Part shown: positions 21,760-33,130 of the stretch, piece after piece | Position numbering within the stretch: position 1 is the stretch's first letter | Layout of the letters: each line of letters begins with the position of its first letter | Source of the DNA: Ypsolopha sequella | Lineage: Eukaryota; Arthropoda; Insecta; Lepidoptera; Ypsolophidae | Assembly (NCBI GenBank): GCA_934047225.1 | Contig: OW203988.1 | Location: forward strand, 2,356,001 to 2,420,000 | DNA length: 64,000 bases | Direction of reading: 5' to 3' | Made by a program: the position numbers and the translations under genes | The notes under the pieces: model-generated | The model's input: the letters and a program-made list of their open reading frames with translations, nothing else | Databases searched by the model: none | Told to the model about the DNA's origin: nothing

Positions 21760-22377
21760 AACTGAAATTTGAACCCGTCTTTGAAGGCCTAGTCCTCTCA
21801 CAAGGGTGCTCCAAAAACTTGAAAAATAATCTGATGGGCATGATGAAGTCAAAAATACATTTTAATTTTGACATTTTATTACTTAGTTAAGATTTTAATT
21901 CGGGAAGATATAAAAACCGAACACGGTGAGTCCCATACTCCTAACTATATTTTATTAGTTGCCGTATTTTTGATTTAAATAAAATCGAAAGTTAAGGAAA
22001 TTTTCATATGATTTTCGCAAGAATTCTCTTATTCCTTCCGAATGTCAGAAGCGAATTTAATGATTCCTTTACCAAATTTAAGACAACTTTTAGATCTACA
22101 ATTTTTTTCTGTCCATCGCGTCCTAGTGAAACGTATTATTTTCTCCTATTTTGCGCTATCCGGAGGCGCAGCGATCGTCTAATGCAATGCGCGCGACACA
22201 GGTCGACTCAAGGTCGTTGGCGGATGCATGCCCCTTAATATATATGATTTTAGCGCGATAAGACGTAGGTGTAGTTCTAACATTACAAATTAATAGAGGT
22301 TGGCCTCTGTACTACGGCGCGTGTTACTATGCTACGGCGTAGCATCACTATACACAATTAATATCATGGTTACTTGC
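21760..22377. other. No gene; shared LINE-like motif
   Basis: tctttgaaggcctagtcctc at 21778-21797 recurs as ctttgaaggcctactcctcc near 26643, so it belongs to a dispersed repeat. At 22130-22230 a GC-richer patch (ggaggcgcagcgatcg; aatgcgcgcgacacaggtcg) has no recognisable coding content. Confidence 0.35.
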
Positions 22378-22500
22378 TACGTAGCTATATTACACAAGCA
22401 TTGATGGACGTGGATGAAGAGAAAGAGGTGTGTCAGCATCGTAGGCAATCGAAATCTGTTCTCTCTGCCAACCCCTTTAGGAGACAAGATTGAGTACATA
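22378..22500 (+). pseudogene. RTE tail fragment
   Basis: Contains ttgatggacgtggatgaag, gaaagaggtgtgtcagcat and ctttaggagacaagattg, the standard tail of the 20515 family, then a short tata run. 5'-truncated. Confidence 0.65.
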
Positions 22501-23228
22501 TATATTCAAGCTACTGATTTCTAAATGATTTTACGCCTTATAAAAAAAGGATTTAAGAAAAAATTCTCGATTAAATTTTTTAATGTTGATTTATTAATAA
22601 GGTGAAGTTGGTAAATTTTCTAAATTATCTCTATTTAGAGAATTTACAAACTTCACTATCTCTATTTACGGTGCAAATACAAAATATGCGTGTGAAAAGT
22701 TCACGGTTCATGTAAGAGACCTACCCGAGTGGTGTAACATTTAGCCACTATAACTCCGGCGCACCCTGCCTTACTGCACTTCAACTAGTGGCAGGCTCCC
22801 ACCGTGGCGTGTCACCACTCTCATGATGAAACCATGTACCGGGAGAAAGGTAACTTTTTGAATTTCTAAAATGTTGGAAATTCTAATTTACAGAAACCAA
22901 TGGAAACTTTGTGATGGCAACATACACAATACATAGGTAATAAGGTTTTGTTAAGTAACTATTGAGTGAATTTTTATTTTAAGTGTTCTGTTTCGATTAA
23001 TTAGAAAAAGGCGGGTTTTTTACAACCCGGCTGCGAAACTACTCTTAATACATATTTTTAGTCTCAACTGTACGGCGACACATCGGAGTCACAGGATAGA
23101 TAAGTAACAGTATTCCATCTGGGGCAGTGTCCTTCAAACAACGCTCGGTAGACGCACGCATTAGGGCTACCCATATAAATGCGCGAGAATCGGGTGGCGA
23201 TGGCGTCTTACACTCTCCGCGTCCGTAC
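22501..23228. other. No gene seen
   Basis: Contains short direct and inverted copies of 'ctctatttagagaattta' near 22627-22665 and a GC-richer patch at 22750-22815. No coding evidence. Confidence 0.35.
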
Positions 23229-23651
23229 TTAAGGCGATACGTAAAAGTTTTAGCGTCCCTGTTACTCCATATGCGAAAAAACTCTCAGTGCCAGTGGGAC
23301 GGATTCGTGGAAAAGTAGAAAAAAGTTGGTTTTTATTTGTATAAAATGCACTAAACTATTTTGTCAAAAAGATTTTCAAGGAGACTTTACATTACAAATA
23401 CAATTGAATGCAATTTCACAATGAAGTTAGTAAGGATTTCAGAATAACAGGAAACAATAAAACAATTTAGAGGTCTTTTCGGAATTAAATTCTATCGAGA
23501 AAATTTCATCTAATCACGTTTTCCTTTAGTGAAAATTTTAATCAAATACTTAATAAACATTTATCCAAAAATGAAATACGTAGATGACGTTTTATAGTGG
23601 AGTAGGTAAATGGATTCAAAAAAATCCCATTTTTTTTTGGTATCGCCTTAA
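23229..23651 (+). mobile_element. TTAAGGCGAT-family MITE, intact termini
   Basis: TTAAGGCGATAC at the left, GTATCGCCTTAA at the right: a perfect 12-bp inverted terminus, length 423 bp. The left 110 bp match 3786-3900. The interior matches, inverted, 53525-53962 (including gacgttttatagtggagt). Best copy for defining the family. Confidence 0.85.
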
Positions 23652-23744
23652 CTGCAGCGCACCCCTGCTATGAGGTGTGAACCGAGATTTGAAAGCGCGC
23701 GTTTCGGCCGTTTTATATGAAGACATAATACTGTTTTACTTATC

Positions 23745-23870
23745 TATACTGCGCCGGAGCGAACCCCGCGTGTGCGCGCGGGGGCGTGGCCCGCACCTGC
23801 CGCGTGTGCACCTGCGCCGGCGCGCGGCGCACTGCCGCGCTGACATCGAGTGCGCTATCGATACTCTGTC
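23745..23870. other. CpG-dense GC island
   Basis: gtgtgcgcgcgggggcgtgg, cgcacctgccgcgtgtgc and gccggcgcgcggcgcactgc in succession, in AT-rich surroundings. The + frame 23677-23898 crosses it without a recognisable domain. Candidate promoter or untranslated exon. Confidence 0.35.
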
Positions 23871-24095
23871 AAGTTTGATAAAGGTCACCAGATATTAAAT
23901 TAGGAGTTCGGAATTCAGATAATAATAGTGTGAAGAAATTAACCCTAAATTTAACCCCCTTTTTATTCTCATTAACGCTTAAACAATTGTAAAACAATAG
24001 ACAGTCAGTCTATATCGTTGCTCAGATTCATCTTACAGGTTTTGTAGCGCTTGGTATCTCTTTATAAAGTTTGAGCGTGTATAATTAATTTATCT

Positions 24096-24276
24096 AGCCA
24101 AATTCATACCGGAGGCTTGGTAATTGATCAGTATCACGTGTCGATAACTCTTTTTGCCAATTTGGTAAAATAAAATATTGACCTCCCATAATAATTGACT
24201 CGGACCAGGGCTTGCATTTGTAGGGAACAAGAAAAAAAGACTGAGCACTTACCGAATCTTCAGAATGAATTTGGCT
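24096..24276. mobile_element. MITE with agccaaattcatacc ends
   Basis: agccaaattcataccggagg at the left is mirrored by cttcagaatgaatttggct at the right, as in the element at 314-522. The inner arms have decayed. Confidence 0.6.
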
Positions 24277-24289
24277 ATATACTCGTAAA

Positions 24290-25565
24290 TTAAAGTAAAC
24301 CTTGTATTTTGCTCAAACCTCTAAGAAACTGCTTAGTATTACATGTTATCATACGTTACAGGCAACATTTTTTGTTTTATTTTTAACATCCTTGGTAATG
24401 AATATTTTATCAAAGATGTTCTATAAATATTGTGTTACACATTTACACACACAGCAATAATAAGAAAGTAACTGTTGCAATACAACCTCTATACCGCCCA
24501 CATTGTCTAATTTCCCTGGTCGATAACTACATCTAACTCAGAAAATATGCATCTGATTAAATGTTTTTCCCTTGCAAAATATATATTTAATCCAAATTAA
24601 GAAGATTTTGTTTATTTGGTTCATATTCATTGTAATAATTTGTAATAAATTGGGGAACAAAATTTTCACCATTTATTTGCTCTCCTGTAAACCTGCCAAA
24701 TTCGAGATACAACCTTTTCCATTGCGGGTGTCGACATGTACATCACTTGCGCAATGAAATATAAATATAATTTACATTTCATTGCGAAACTGTATCCCTA
24801 ATTGACAGCAAAATTAACATAACGATTCTTTAAAACATTTAATATACTGGAGGTTTAGCGCGGTGCTACCTTACCACTATTTTAAAAAGTAGGCGAATGC
24901 AAAATCGACTCTATTCTATGGTAACAAGAACTCAAATAATGGTCTGCCTGTCTTGCCTGAGTACTACTGAGTACGAACACTAGATAATTAGTTGTATGAA
25001 CCGCTACAATGCGCTTTTTGTTCCTATTGTCTTACCTCAAGTATCGTGTCACTCGAATTCCCACGGACTAAAACATTGCAAATCGCACGTACTTGCTATT
25101 ATGACCCTTAAAACTCAGTTAGGAAGAATTGTTTTCAATTGACAAGGTTGCGCTTAGAATTTTTCAAAATAGCGGAGCTCCAGCAAATGAAAATCTTTGT
25201 TATTTGTACTAAATTGAAATCAATGTATAGGATTTTAATTCTGACGGAGGTCATGAAGTTTTGGTTTACCGTGGGATCTCTTTTTTTGTTGAATTCATTA
25301 GTCTTAGACTATTGTAAGATTATGATATGACCCACGAATGTTTAATGACGCTTATTCATATTTTATTTCCGTAAAAACGCGGCGAAGAACTATATTTGCA
25401 CACATTGTTCTAAAACATTACCAAAATCAAATGGTGTAATAAGATAAAATATAGCTTGGTTATTTTATATGCTGTCCTTTGTTTAAATGTTCGAGTCTCC
25501 TAGGCTCAAAAGATGTAATCATTCAGGCTTCGTTTACGAAAATTCAAATATTCAACTTTACATAC
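24290..25565. other. No gene seen
   Basis: AT-rich. A short inverted pair 'attgcgcaatgaaat' and 'atttcattgcg' lies at 24747-24787. The frame 25139-25330 shows no domain. Confidence 0.4.
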
Positions 25566-25569
25566 AGAT

Positions 25570-25965
25570 CTTGGAGCCAGCGTCACGCCAATCAGATTCG
25601 GAGGTCTAGGTATCCGAAAGGTGGCGAGTTTTAGCCTGCCCGCCTTCTTGTATTCTATCCATAGCACTGGCCTTGTTCAGTAAAATTATGTATCCGTCAT
25701 CGGGATATATTGAGGCCACAAGCTGCGGGGAAGGCAAGCAGGCATATACCCCGACTAGCCCAGGTGAGAATCTCCTGAAAAACCCTTCAGTCCAAAATTC
25801 ACAAATAGACCAGGCTCGTATCCTTGCCTCATCTGAACATGAGTCTGGCAAGGCTCTTTCTTCACTGCATTTTGTATGACGACTTGTCTTTAAGGGTGGC
25901 TGTTGGTCTGCAACTTGGTATGGTCGACACACTGGCCCTAACACGTGCTGCTATTTTACCGACTT
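25570..25965 (+). pseudogene. LINE ORF2 remnant, post-RT region
   Basis: The plus strand reads G-A-S-V-T-P-I-R-F-G-G-L-G-I-R, then V-A-S-F-S-L-P-A-F-L about 25574-25660. In another frame it reads D-Q-A-R-I-L-A-S-S-E-H-E-S-G-K-A-L about 25803-25860, then G-R-H-T-G-P-N-T-C-C. The order 'FGGLGIR ... LPAFL ... QARLLA ... ESG' is the region downstream of reverse transcriptase in insect CR1/Jockey-type LINEs, where it is followed by a cysteine-containing block. At least two frameshifts; dead. The 112-codon minus frame over the same bases is its shadow. Confidence 0.6.
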
Positions 25966-26031
25966 CCGATTGAATCCAGACCAGTAATAAAGGTCTTAGG
26001 TTAAAGTAACATTAAAGGTTTTGACAAGTGA

Positions 26032-26544
26032 ATTAGTTTGTATTTTAACATTATATCATTGCAGTATAGAAACGCAGAAAGAAAAGTAAATCTGGATGTG
26101 AGGAGCTCTGAACCTGAATTCGAACCCGGGACCTCTCGCTTACCGCGCGATTGCTCTGCCAACTGATCTATCTAGGTCTCAACACAACTCGTGAATTAAC
26201 CGATGTGCTTTCTCATACTGCAATTATATTTTATAGATACCCACTTTACAGTGAGCCACTTGACGCCTAGAGGACGCTAGTGTATTCAAAGCTAGTCAAA
26301 GACCATTACGCCCTGCCGTCACCTTACAGCATCGGGTAGTGAAGAATACACATTACTCTTACTGAAACTATGATAGAAATAAATTTCTATATTTGAACAC
26401 TTAATAGCTCCTCACATCCATATTTTCTTTTCTTTCTGCGTTTCTATACTGCAATGATATAATGTTAATTTATATCTCCTTGCGATGGATAAATCGCCAA
26501 GTGTTCAAATGTAGAAATTAATTTCTGTCATAGATTAGTTTGTA
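26032..26544 (-). mobile_element. Retroposon with hairpin arms and tRNA-like core
   Basis: Flanked by an 11-bp direct repeat attagtttgta (26032-26042 and 26534-26544), taken as the target duplication. Inside, the left part (cattatatcattgcagtata, gaaacgcagaaagaaaagt, ctggatgtgaggagct) is mirrored at 26407-26475. On the minus strand the element starts ctatgacag and ends taatgttaaaa, like a 5'-to-3' retroposon. A tRNA-like module sits between the arms. A shorter copy without the module is at 62577-62768. Confidence 0.65.
26103..26180 (-). tRNA. tRNA-like module inside a repeat (not a functional tRNA)
   Basis: The minus strand reads tagatcagttggcagagc (A-box-like D arm), gcgcggtaagcgagaggt (anticodon-arm-like) and cccgggttcgaattcagg (T arm with a good B box, ggttcgaattc). 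It lies inside an inverted-repeat retroposon and its acceptor stem is not complementary, so it is a tRNA-derived promoter module and not a translation tRNA. Compare 51521-51607. Confidence 0.45.
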
Positions 26545-27104
26545 CTTGTTTAAATAACGAAATTTGAAAGGACATATAGACAGACAACAAAGTAACCTGA
26601 TCAAGGCAAATATACTAAAACTGAAATATAAGACTTAGCTGTCTTTGAAGGCCTACTCCTCCTTTACGGGTGGTCGCAATACTTTTAGGGATATATATAA
26701 ATGCATTATAAAATAATGTTTTCCACTATAAGGGGCTTAGCTTTAAAATGAATACTTTGCATAGCCTTCGTTGTTATTTTTTCATGACAGCCCAAAAAAC
26801 GTTACAGTGCGAAAAATTAATTTTGCAGTGGAAAGTATTATTTTTGAAGGGCGTAATATTTATTTATAATTGTATTATTGTATGCATTACACTTTCTTAT
26901 TGTTATTTCCGTTAATTTCAATGTGTCTCATAGTTGTACTCGTATATGACAGATATTATAGTCAAGCATAAATTGTAAGTTCAAGAGGCTATGCGGATTC
27001 AGGGCGAAAGCGAAAAATGGAAGTTTTATAATTTTTATAAAAAAATCAAAATCAAATCTCTACATATTGTTGTATCACACCTAATAAAATATGTCTGAAT
27101 TCTA
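26545..27104. other. No gene seen
   Basis: AT-rich, with the dispersed motif ctttgaaggcctactcctcc at 26643. Nothing else recognised. Confidence 0.4.
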
Positions 27105-27325
27105 TATATGGTTCCTATTCGTCAAACGAGAAGAAAAAGTGTTTTTGAAGAACTCATTTCTACAATTACTTCTATAGAGAAAAATTTATACAAACATTTT
27201 TTCCAATTTCAAAACCCTGAATTATATAGTCAAAATGGATATACCAGAAATTTATTTAAATTTTCCGTGTATTTCATGAAATACACAAAAAAGAAGCACC
27301 TCTATTTTTTTACATATCGCCTTAA
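27105..27325. mobile_element. TTAAGGCGAT-family fragment, one end
   Basis: Ends at acatatcgccttaa (27312-27325). The inner part matches 6256-6350. The left terminus was not found, so it is truncated. The 82-codon open frame through it is not a gene. Confidence 0.5.
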
Positions 27326-27611
27326 TATTTATTCCTGTTCTTTCTTTCTACAATAAAAAAAAACGAAATTTACTCATGATTTGCGCAAGAAAAGCATGTA
27401 TGTATGTATGTATTTATGTATCCATGTATGTATGCACCTTAAAGTTTCGTTGAGTTTCGTTATTCAATTATAAAGCACGGAACCTTTGTAAAGACAGATT
27501 CACTCACCTAGATTAATTAATTCATTCATGAAAGGTGGTAGAAATGAATAAGCAAATTTAATTTGTATTTATACCGCCTTGTGCGAAAATCTTTTACTAT
27601 GTTTCTGCGAT

Positions 27612-28001
27612 AAAGAATGTTATCTTTGTAAATATACTCGTAGTATTTATGAAGAATATTATCTTTGTAAACATACTCGTAGTATTTATAAAGAATGTTA
27701 TCTTTGTAAATATACTCGTAGTATTTATAAAGAATGTTATCTTTGTAAATATACTCGTAGTATTTATGAAGAATATTATCTTTGTAAACATACTCGTAGT
27801 ATTTATAAAGAATGTTATCTTTGTAAATATACTCGTAGTATTTATGAAGAATATTATCTTTGTAAACATACTCGTAGTATTTATAAAGAATGTTATCTTT
27901 GTAAATATACTCGTAGTATTTATAAAGAATGTTATCTTTGTAAATATACTCTTAGTATTCATAAAGAATGTTATCTTTGTAAATATATTCGTAGTATTTA
28001 T
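27612..28001. repeat. 39-bp minisatellite, 10 copies
   Basis: Unit aaagaatgttatctttgtaa plus atatactcgtagtatttat; 390 bp is exactly ten units. Two unit types alternate irregularly (aaagaatgtt...aaatata and gaagaatatt...aaacata). A multiple of three keeps three frames open (144, 156 and 121 codons). The frame repeating C-Y-L-C-K looks like a zinc-finger tract but is an array by-product. Contains the octamer tactcgta once per unit. Confidence 0.97.
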
Positions 28002-28009
28002 TTTCAGAC

Positions 28010-28928
28010 CTAATACCTACGTAGCGTCTAGACTCTTTAAAACTACCGTAGAACGTAAAGATTCTATGCCTAGTGTTAACAAGCTTTTTAAAAAGCTCGA
28101 ACGCAAAATGTCACAATAATTTTCTAAACGGTAGAAAACTGTTATATATTTTGGACACCAATGCCAATAGTAATTAGCAGAGTCATAGACGAGGTAGGTC
28201 AAGGATAGACTATGTACTTGCGTTGCCAAGTTTTGTGTATCTACGTTTGTTTGTGCCGACTTTTATCTTCACGTTGAAATATTTTCGACATGTTACTTGC
28301 GTGTTTTTTGGGTTCCTCCTTAGTACCTAAAGGGGTCAAAAAGAAAGGAAAGTTGAGACTCCGTACGTAAATACGATATACATCTACATTTTTCAATTAT
28401 TTAGTACAATATTTTTTTTTTGTTTTAATTAACTGTTAGGATAGGCAAGATTTTAAATACCATTTTCCTGACTTCGCGAGTCTGACTGGCACTTGACAGG
28501 ATTATTGTTAATTTGTGAGTAGCTATTGTGAAATGTTGTCAATGAAATGTTTAGAGTACACATTACGTGAAATGTAACGATCATGAATAGAGAGTCTAGT
28601 TCCTTTTTTTTTGTCATAAACCGTGATTTTGGAATAATGAAGAATCTTTCTTGTCTAGTTCATTATTTTAACTGCCGTTACCAACAAACAGTATACTTAA
28701 CGCGATTAAATGTGTTGACTATCTTTTTATTCCCTTTCAATAATGTATTGTTAATAAAAATGTCTAATATGAGTCTATTTATATAATAAAAATGAAAACA
28801 AATATGAAAAATATAAATCGATTTATACACCCACACTTATAATATACCTGACGACGACCACAAGTTAGTCGAAATATATTTCGATAATAATTAATATTTT
28901 TTTGTTTTTACTTATAACCTAGTCGGAG
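28010..28928. other. No gene; dispersed-repeat fragment
   Basis: 28305-28505 is a decayed copy of the repeat ending in gagtctgactggcacttgac (compare 12600). At 28872-28890 tcgaaatatatttcgataa is the 'ttcgagtcc' module seen at 45390, 48590 and 54433. No coding evidence. Confidence 0.4.
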
Positions 28929-29344
28929 TCGGGTCGGAGTTCCGAGATTGGGTAAGGCAGGGTTCAGGGTTATGGCTTTTTAAGATAGTAAAATATTAAT
29001 TTTTGAACAAAATAAATACCACTTGTTACCTTACAAGATGAAGTAGAGGTTCATTAAAAAAAATCTTGGCACTAATGTATAGTAACTTCAGAAAAAAAAC
29101 AGGATCTTCAAGTTCAGGTTACACCCGTAGCGCCACAATGCCTTTCAAGAGATTTTCTTGAAATTTCTGTTTTTTTCTGAAGTTATGTGTTATGTTATGC
29201 ACATTATTGCCGTGATTTTTTTTTAATGAACCGGCACTTCATCTTGTAAGGTAACAAGTGGTATTTATTTTGTTAAGAAATTTTTATTTTTACCGTCTTA
29301 AAAAGCCATAACCCCGAACCCCGAATCTCGGAACGCTGACCCTT
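28929..29344. mobile_element. Large palindromic MITE
   Basis: Arms of roughly 150 bp or more: gttccgagattggg, tatggctttttaaga, aaataaataccacttgttac and cttacaagatgaagt on the left, with reverse complements on the right ending accccgaatctcggaac. The central part again pairs with itself (acttcagaaaaaaaacag / tttttttctgaagtta). Confidence 0.85.
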
Positions 29345-31282
29345 AAAAGCTAAAATAAGGCTTAAAAATTATATTTATTCAAGTATACAAATATGTAACT
29401 TATTTAGTTGGCTCACTATACTAATAGTAGCATATTCATAACCTTACTCTCATTCATCCATCACACACAGTTCATTCACTACTCATCTTTACACTATACA
29501 CACACATATACACATCTTATCCACTCACATACATGAGTTTTGTAAGAGCGGAGTGACCTAATACAGGTAATTTTGGTGACTCCAACTACTGAAAAGTTTT
29601 GAGTTGCTTAATAAACTATTTGTAATATGTAATTTATTAATCTGCACAGATTTTGAGAAATACTTGAAAAGTAACAAAAAATTAATATTCTTCATCGTCT
29701 GCAAAAAAGAGAACCGAAAAATATGAGGGAAAAAAACCCCGGTAATATGTTATTTAGAAAATATTACAGGAAAAATAGACGTCCGTGGGAAAAATGTAAA
29801 TATTTAACAAAAAATTGCATAACAAAAATATAAGTTCCTTGCAAAATGTAACTACGATATTTGGGTATAACCACGTTTATTTGGTACAATCGATTCATTT
29901 TATTTATCATTATAAATATGTAAATGGGCAAGAATTTGAATATTTTTATAAGGTATAGGTTTTATAAGGGTTTTATTTAGGTAAGTGTTTTGTTGTAGTT
30001 AAGTTTTATTTTTTAGGTAGATTTTTAAGTGTTTGATTGTTATTTAAGTATTATTTTATTCAATAAAAATCTATTAAATAGAATTTGAATATAATTTATT
30101 TGTCTTCCCTAAAACTGACGAAAAACGGAACGTCTGCAGTGTGACTCGCACTTGACTGGTTTCTTTTTCTTTACTTAATAAAAATGTATTTAGGAGAATT
30201 TTTTTTTTACGTTTATGTCATTTTAATTTTTCCGGTGATTGCAATGACTTAGTTGGACAATACCTAACGATAGAATTACTTGCAAGATCTGTACCGTAAT
30301 ATCATTTATACCAAAATTACATATGTATATTATAATAAATAGGTATTATTGTGGTTTTTATGGACTTTTTTTAATCGCATGTTTGTTTAATTGGATTCTC
30401 ATGTTGTTCCTTTTTTAAATAACAAGAACATTTATTATTAAAATATTTTTCTTGCTTTTGGTCCTTTGAGAAAATAGCCGAAATAAAGTGAGGTTTCAGA
30501 TTTTTCTTCGATGGTATACAGACACAGCCACATGTTTTACAATGTTTACTATAATAATGTAAACTTTACCTCATTATTTTATTTTCAACACATTATATCA
30601 CTCAGAAATGTCACCAATTAGTTTCTACAAAGATAATGTATTTGAGGAAAGCGTAGAGGAAGTAAATTTAATTAACCTTTAACTTTTACTTTAATATGTG
30701 TCTATGTGTAATTTACTTCTGTGTCTTTTCCATGAAATAAATAAATAAATAAGGCAACTGGTCAAAATCGGTAAGATAAAGAAACAATGATTTGTTGTTG
30801 ATATTTACTACAAACTTTTGTTATTTTATATGTACTTATATAAATATCACCTACATACTACATCTACATAAAATACACCTACCTACGATAAAATTGATTC
30901 TGCTGAAACGTCTGCCACAGGCTAGAAAACAATTATAAAGCATAATATTTAGTATGTAAACAATGTTTTATATAAGCGTCACAAACACAACAATTGTAGT
31001 TTTGTTACGAAGCTTATAATAACTCTCATAACTTTTTTTATCATATTTGTTAGCGTGACAATACGCATAGAGCGTTTCATAAAATATTTAGTTCCTATGT
31101 CGCGATGCCGTAGTGTTGTATCTTCTATCTGTCAACGACGACGTCTAAACCAGATGATTGGATAAAACAAAATTGGATGTCTATGGATTGGATGATATAA
31201 ACTGGATTTCTTTACTACTAACATAATGGCATAGGATAATTTTACGAATAAAACGAAAAAGTGAACGAGAAGTTTTTTGAAA
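29345..31282. other. No gene seen; low-complexity DNA
   Basis: 29450-29530 is pyrimidine/CA-rich (acactatacacacacatata). 30105-30160 is a fragment of the gactcgcacttgact repeat. At 30608-30682 a 24-codon frame from ATG (M-S-P-I-S-F-Y-K-D-N-V-F-E-E-S) reads protein-like but has no context. The remainder is AT-rich. Confidence 0.4.
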
Positions 31283-32071
31283 TTACAAGTATACCTACTC
31301 GTACTTTACAAATATACAAGTAAACCTACACGTACTTTACAAGTATACCTACACGTACTTTACAAGTATACCTACTCGTACTTTACAAGTATACCTACTC
31401 GTACTTTACAAGTATACCTACACGTACTTTACAAGTATACCTACTCGTACTTTACAAATATACCTACACGTACTTTACAAGTATACCTACACGTACTTTA
31501 CAAGTATACCTACTCGTACTTTACAAGTATACCTACACGTACTTTACAAGTATACCTACTCGTACTTTACAAATATACCTACACGTACTTTACAAGTATA
31601 CCTACACGTACTTTACAAGTATACCTACTCGTACTTTACAAGTATACCTACTCGTACTTTACAAGTATACCTACACGTACTTTACAAGTATACCTACTCG
31701 TACTTTACAAATATACCTACACGTACTTTACAAGTATACCTACACGTACTTTACAAGTATACCTACTCGTACTTTACAAGTATACCTACTCGTACTTTAC
31801 AAGTATACCTACACGTACTTTACAAGTATACCTACTCGTACTTTACAAGTATACCTACACGTACTTTACAAGTATACCTACTCGTACTTTACAAGTATAC
31901 CTACACGTACTTTACAAGTATACCTACACGTACTTTACAAGTATACCTACACGTACTTTACAAGTATACCTACTCGTACTTTTCAAGTATACCTACTCGT
32001 ACTTTTCAAGTATACCTACTCGTACTTTACAAGTATACCTACTCGTACTTTACAAGTATACCTACTCGTAC
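31283..32071. repeat. 23-bp minisatellite, about 34 copies, higher-order structure
   Basis: Unit tttacaagtatacctacacg plus tac, with two main variants (cacacg / cactcg position) and a third, rarer one (tttacaaata). The variants follow a repeating 6-unit order for much of the array. Since 23 is not a multiple of three, the 284-codon frame cycles every three units; it is not a gene. Each 'ctactcgtac' unit contains tactcgta. Confidence 0.97.
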
Positions 32072-32224
32072 CGTACTTTTTTTGATTTTCAGAATATAAC
32101 CAAGGTTCTAAAACTATTCGCCTGGATTTAGTTTACTTATCGTTAGCCTTGCAGTCCGATTCCTACTTCTAGTTACTGTTAATTCAAATGTATGCTACCT
32201 GCTACCTTTTAGCACTTACTTTAT

Positions 32225-32300
32225 AGGTAACTAGCCTTTCGCCAGCGGCTCCGCCCGCGTTTATTCAATATTTGCCCCGTTTTCGGTTTGGTGGTAATTT
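32225..32300 (-). mobile_element. Helitron 3' end, minus strand
   Basis: The reverse complement reads acgcgggcggagccgctgg then cgaaagg and CTAG (32231-32234) followed by T. The GC hairpin gcgg/ccgc about ten bases before CTAG is diagnostic of Helitron 3' ends. Confidence 0.6.
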
Positions 32301-33130
32301 TATTAACACTCTTTTCATAAGTACATAACTATTATAGATAATTAATTATGTTATATAATTATTTTGTGTAGATAAACAGATTTGTGAAAACTGTCGTTAA
32401 ACTCTTAAATAAAATGCAACAAAAAAGTTACGACAAAACCGAAAAATCCACATCTATTTTCAGACTTTTCGTCAAAGATCAACGACCTGACACTCTGAGC
32501 GTTTTATGCCTATCATAAACCAGCCTCTACGAGGTTGATTAAAGTCAAACACGTAATTCGGCTTAATGGCCGCCGCCACCAGGAGGTGACCGATATACTG
32601 CGTTTTGTTATTTCACTTTACCTACTTCGGGTAATGTTTATGCGTCCTCAGAGAATAAGGAAAGATGCATTAGATGATAAGATCATCAAGCTGTGAGAAT
32701 ACTAATGCATTCTGTTGCAAATGGCGACGGTTTTCCATTAATTTTGTTTTACGTATTAATTCGTTTGTTTAAAAAATACAGTTTGGAATGGGGGATAGTG
32801 TCTTTTAAAATTTGAATATATAAAAATATACCAACGTACATTTAACTGGAGAAGATGAAAAATGAAAAATATATTTATTGACACCAACAAATAACTTACA
32901 TACTAAATTGTGACACTAGCCTCCATACTAGGATTCCCTGGTGACATGGAGACTAGGTCCTTCCATAACTATATAATATAAAAAAATTGAAAATATGCTA
33001 AACATTAAATTATAAATTAGAAACAAAAAAAAAATCATTAGTTAAAATTAATAAATTGGGTGAACATGCTATAATTAATTACAGATGTACAGTGGAGATC
33101 ACGTTAACCTTTTACATTGGACTTTGTACC
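32301..33130. other. No gene seen
   Basis: AT-rich. 32565-32590 holds a GC patch (atggccgccgccaccaggag). 32660-32705 holds an inverted pair around gatgcattag / ctaatgcatt. No coding frame stands out. Confidence 0.4.

Noticed and set aside
21294..21890. 198-codon open frame (and 156 codons on the other strand)
   Set aside because: Both are produced by a 48-bp tandem repeat whose length is divisible by three. No start context, domain or non-repeat coding sequence.
25606..25944. 112-codon minus-strand frame
   Set aside because: Overlaps a recognisable plus-strand LINE remnant and shows no motif of its own.
31277..32131. 284-codon open frame, the longest in the window
   Set aside because: It is the 23-bp minisatellite read through in rotating frames; only a few codons lie outside the array.
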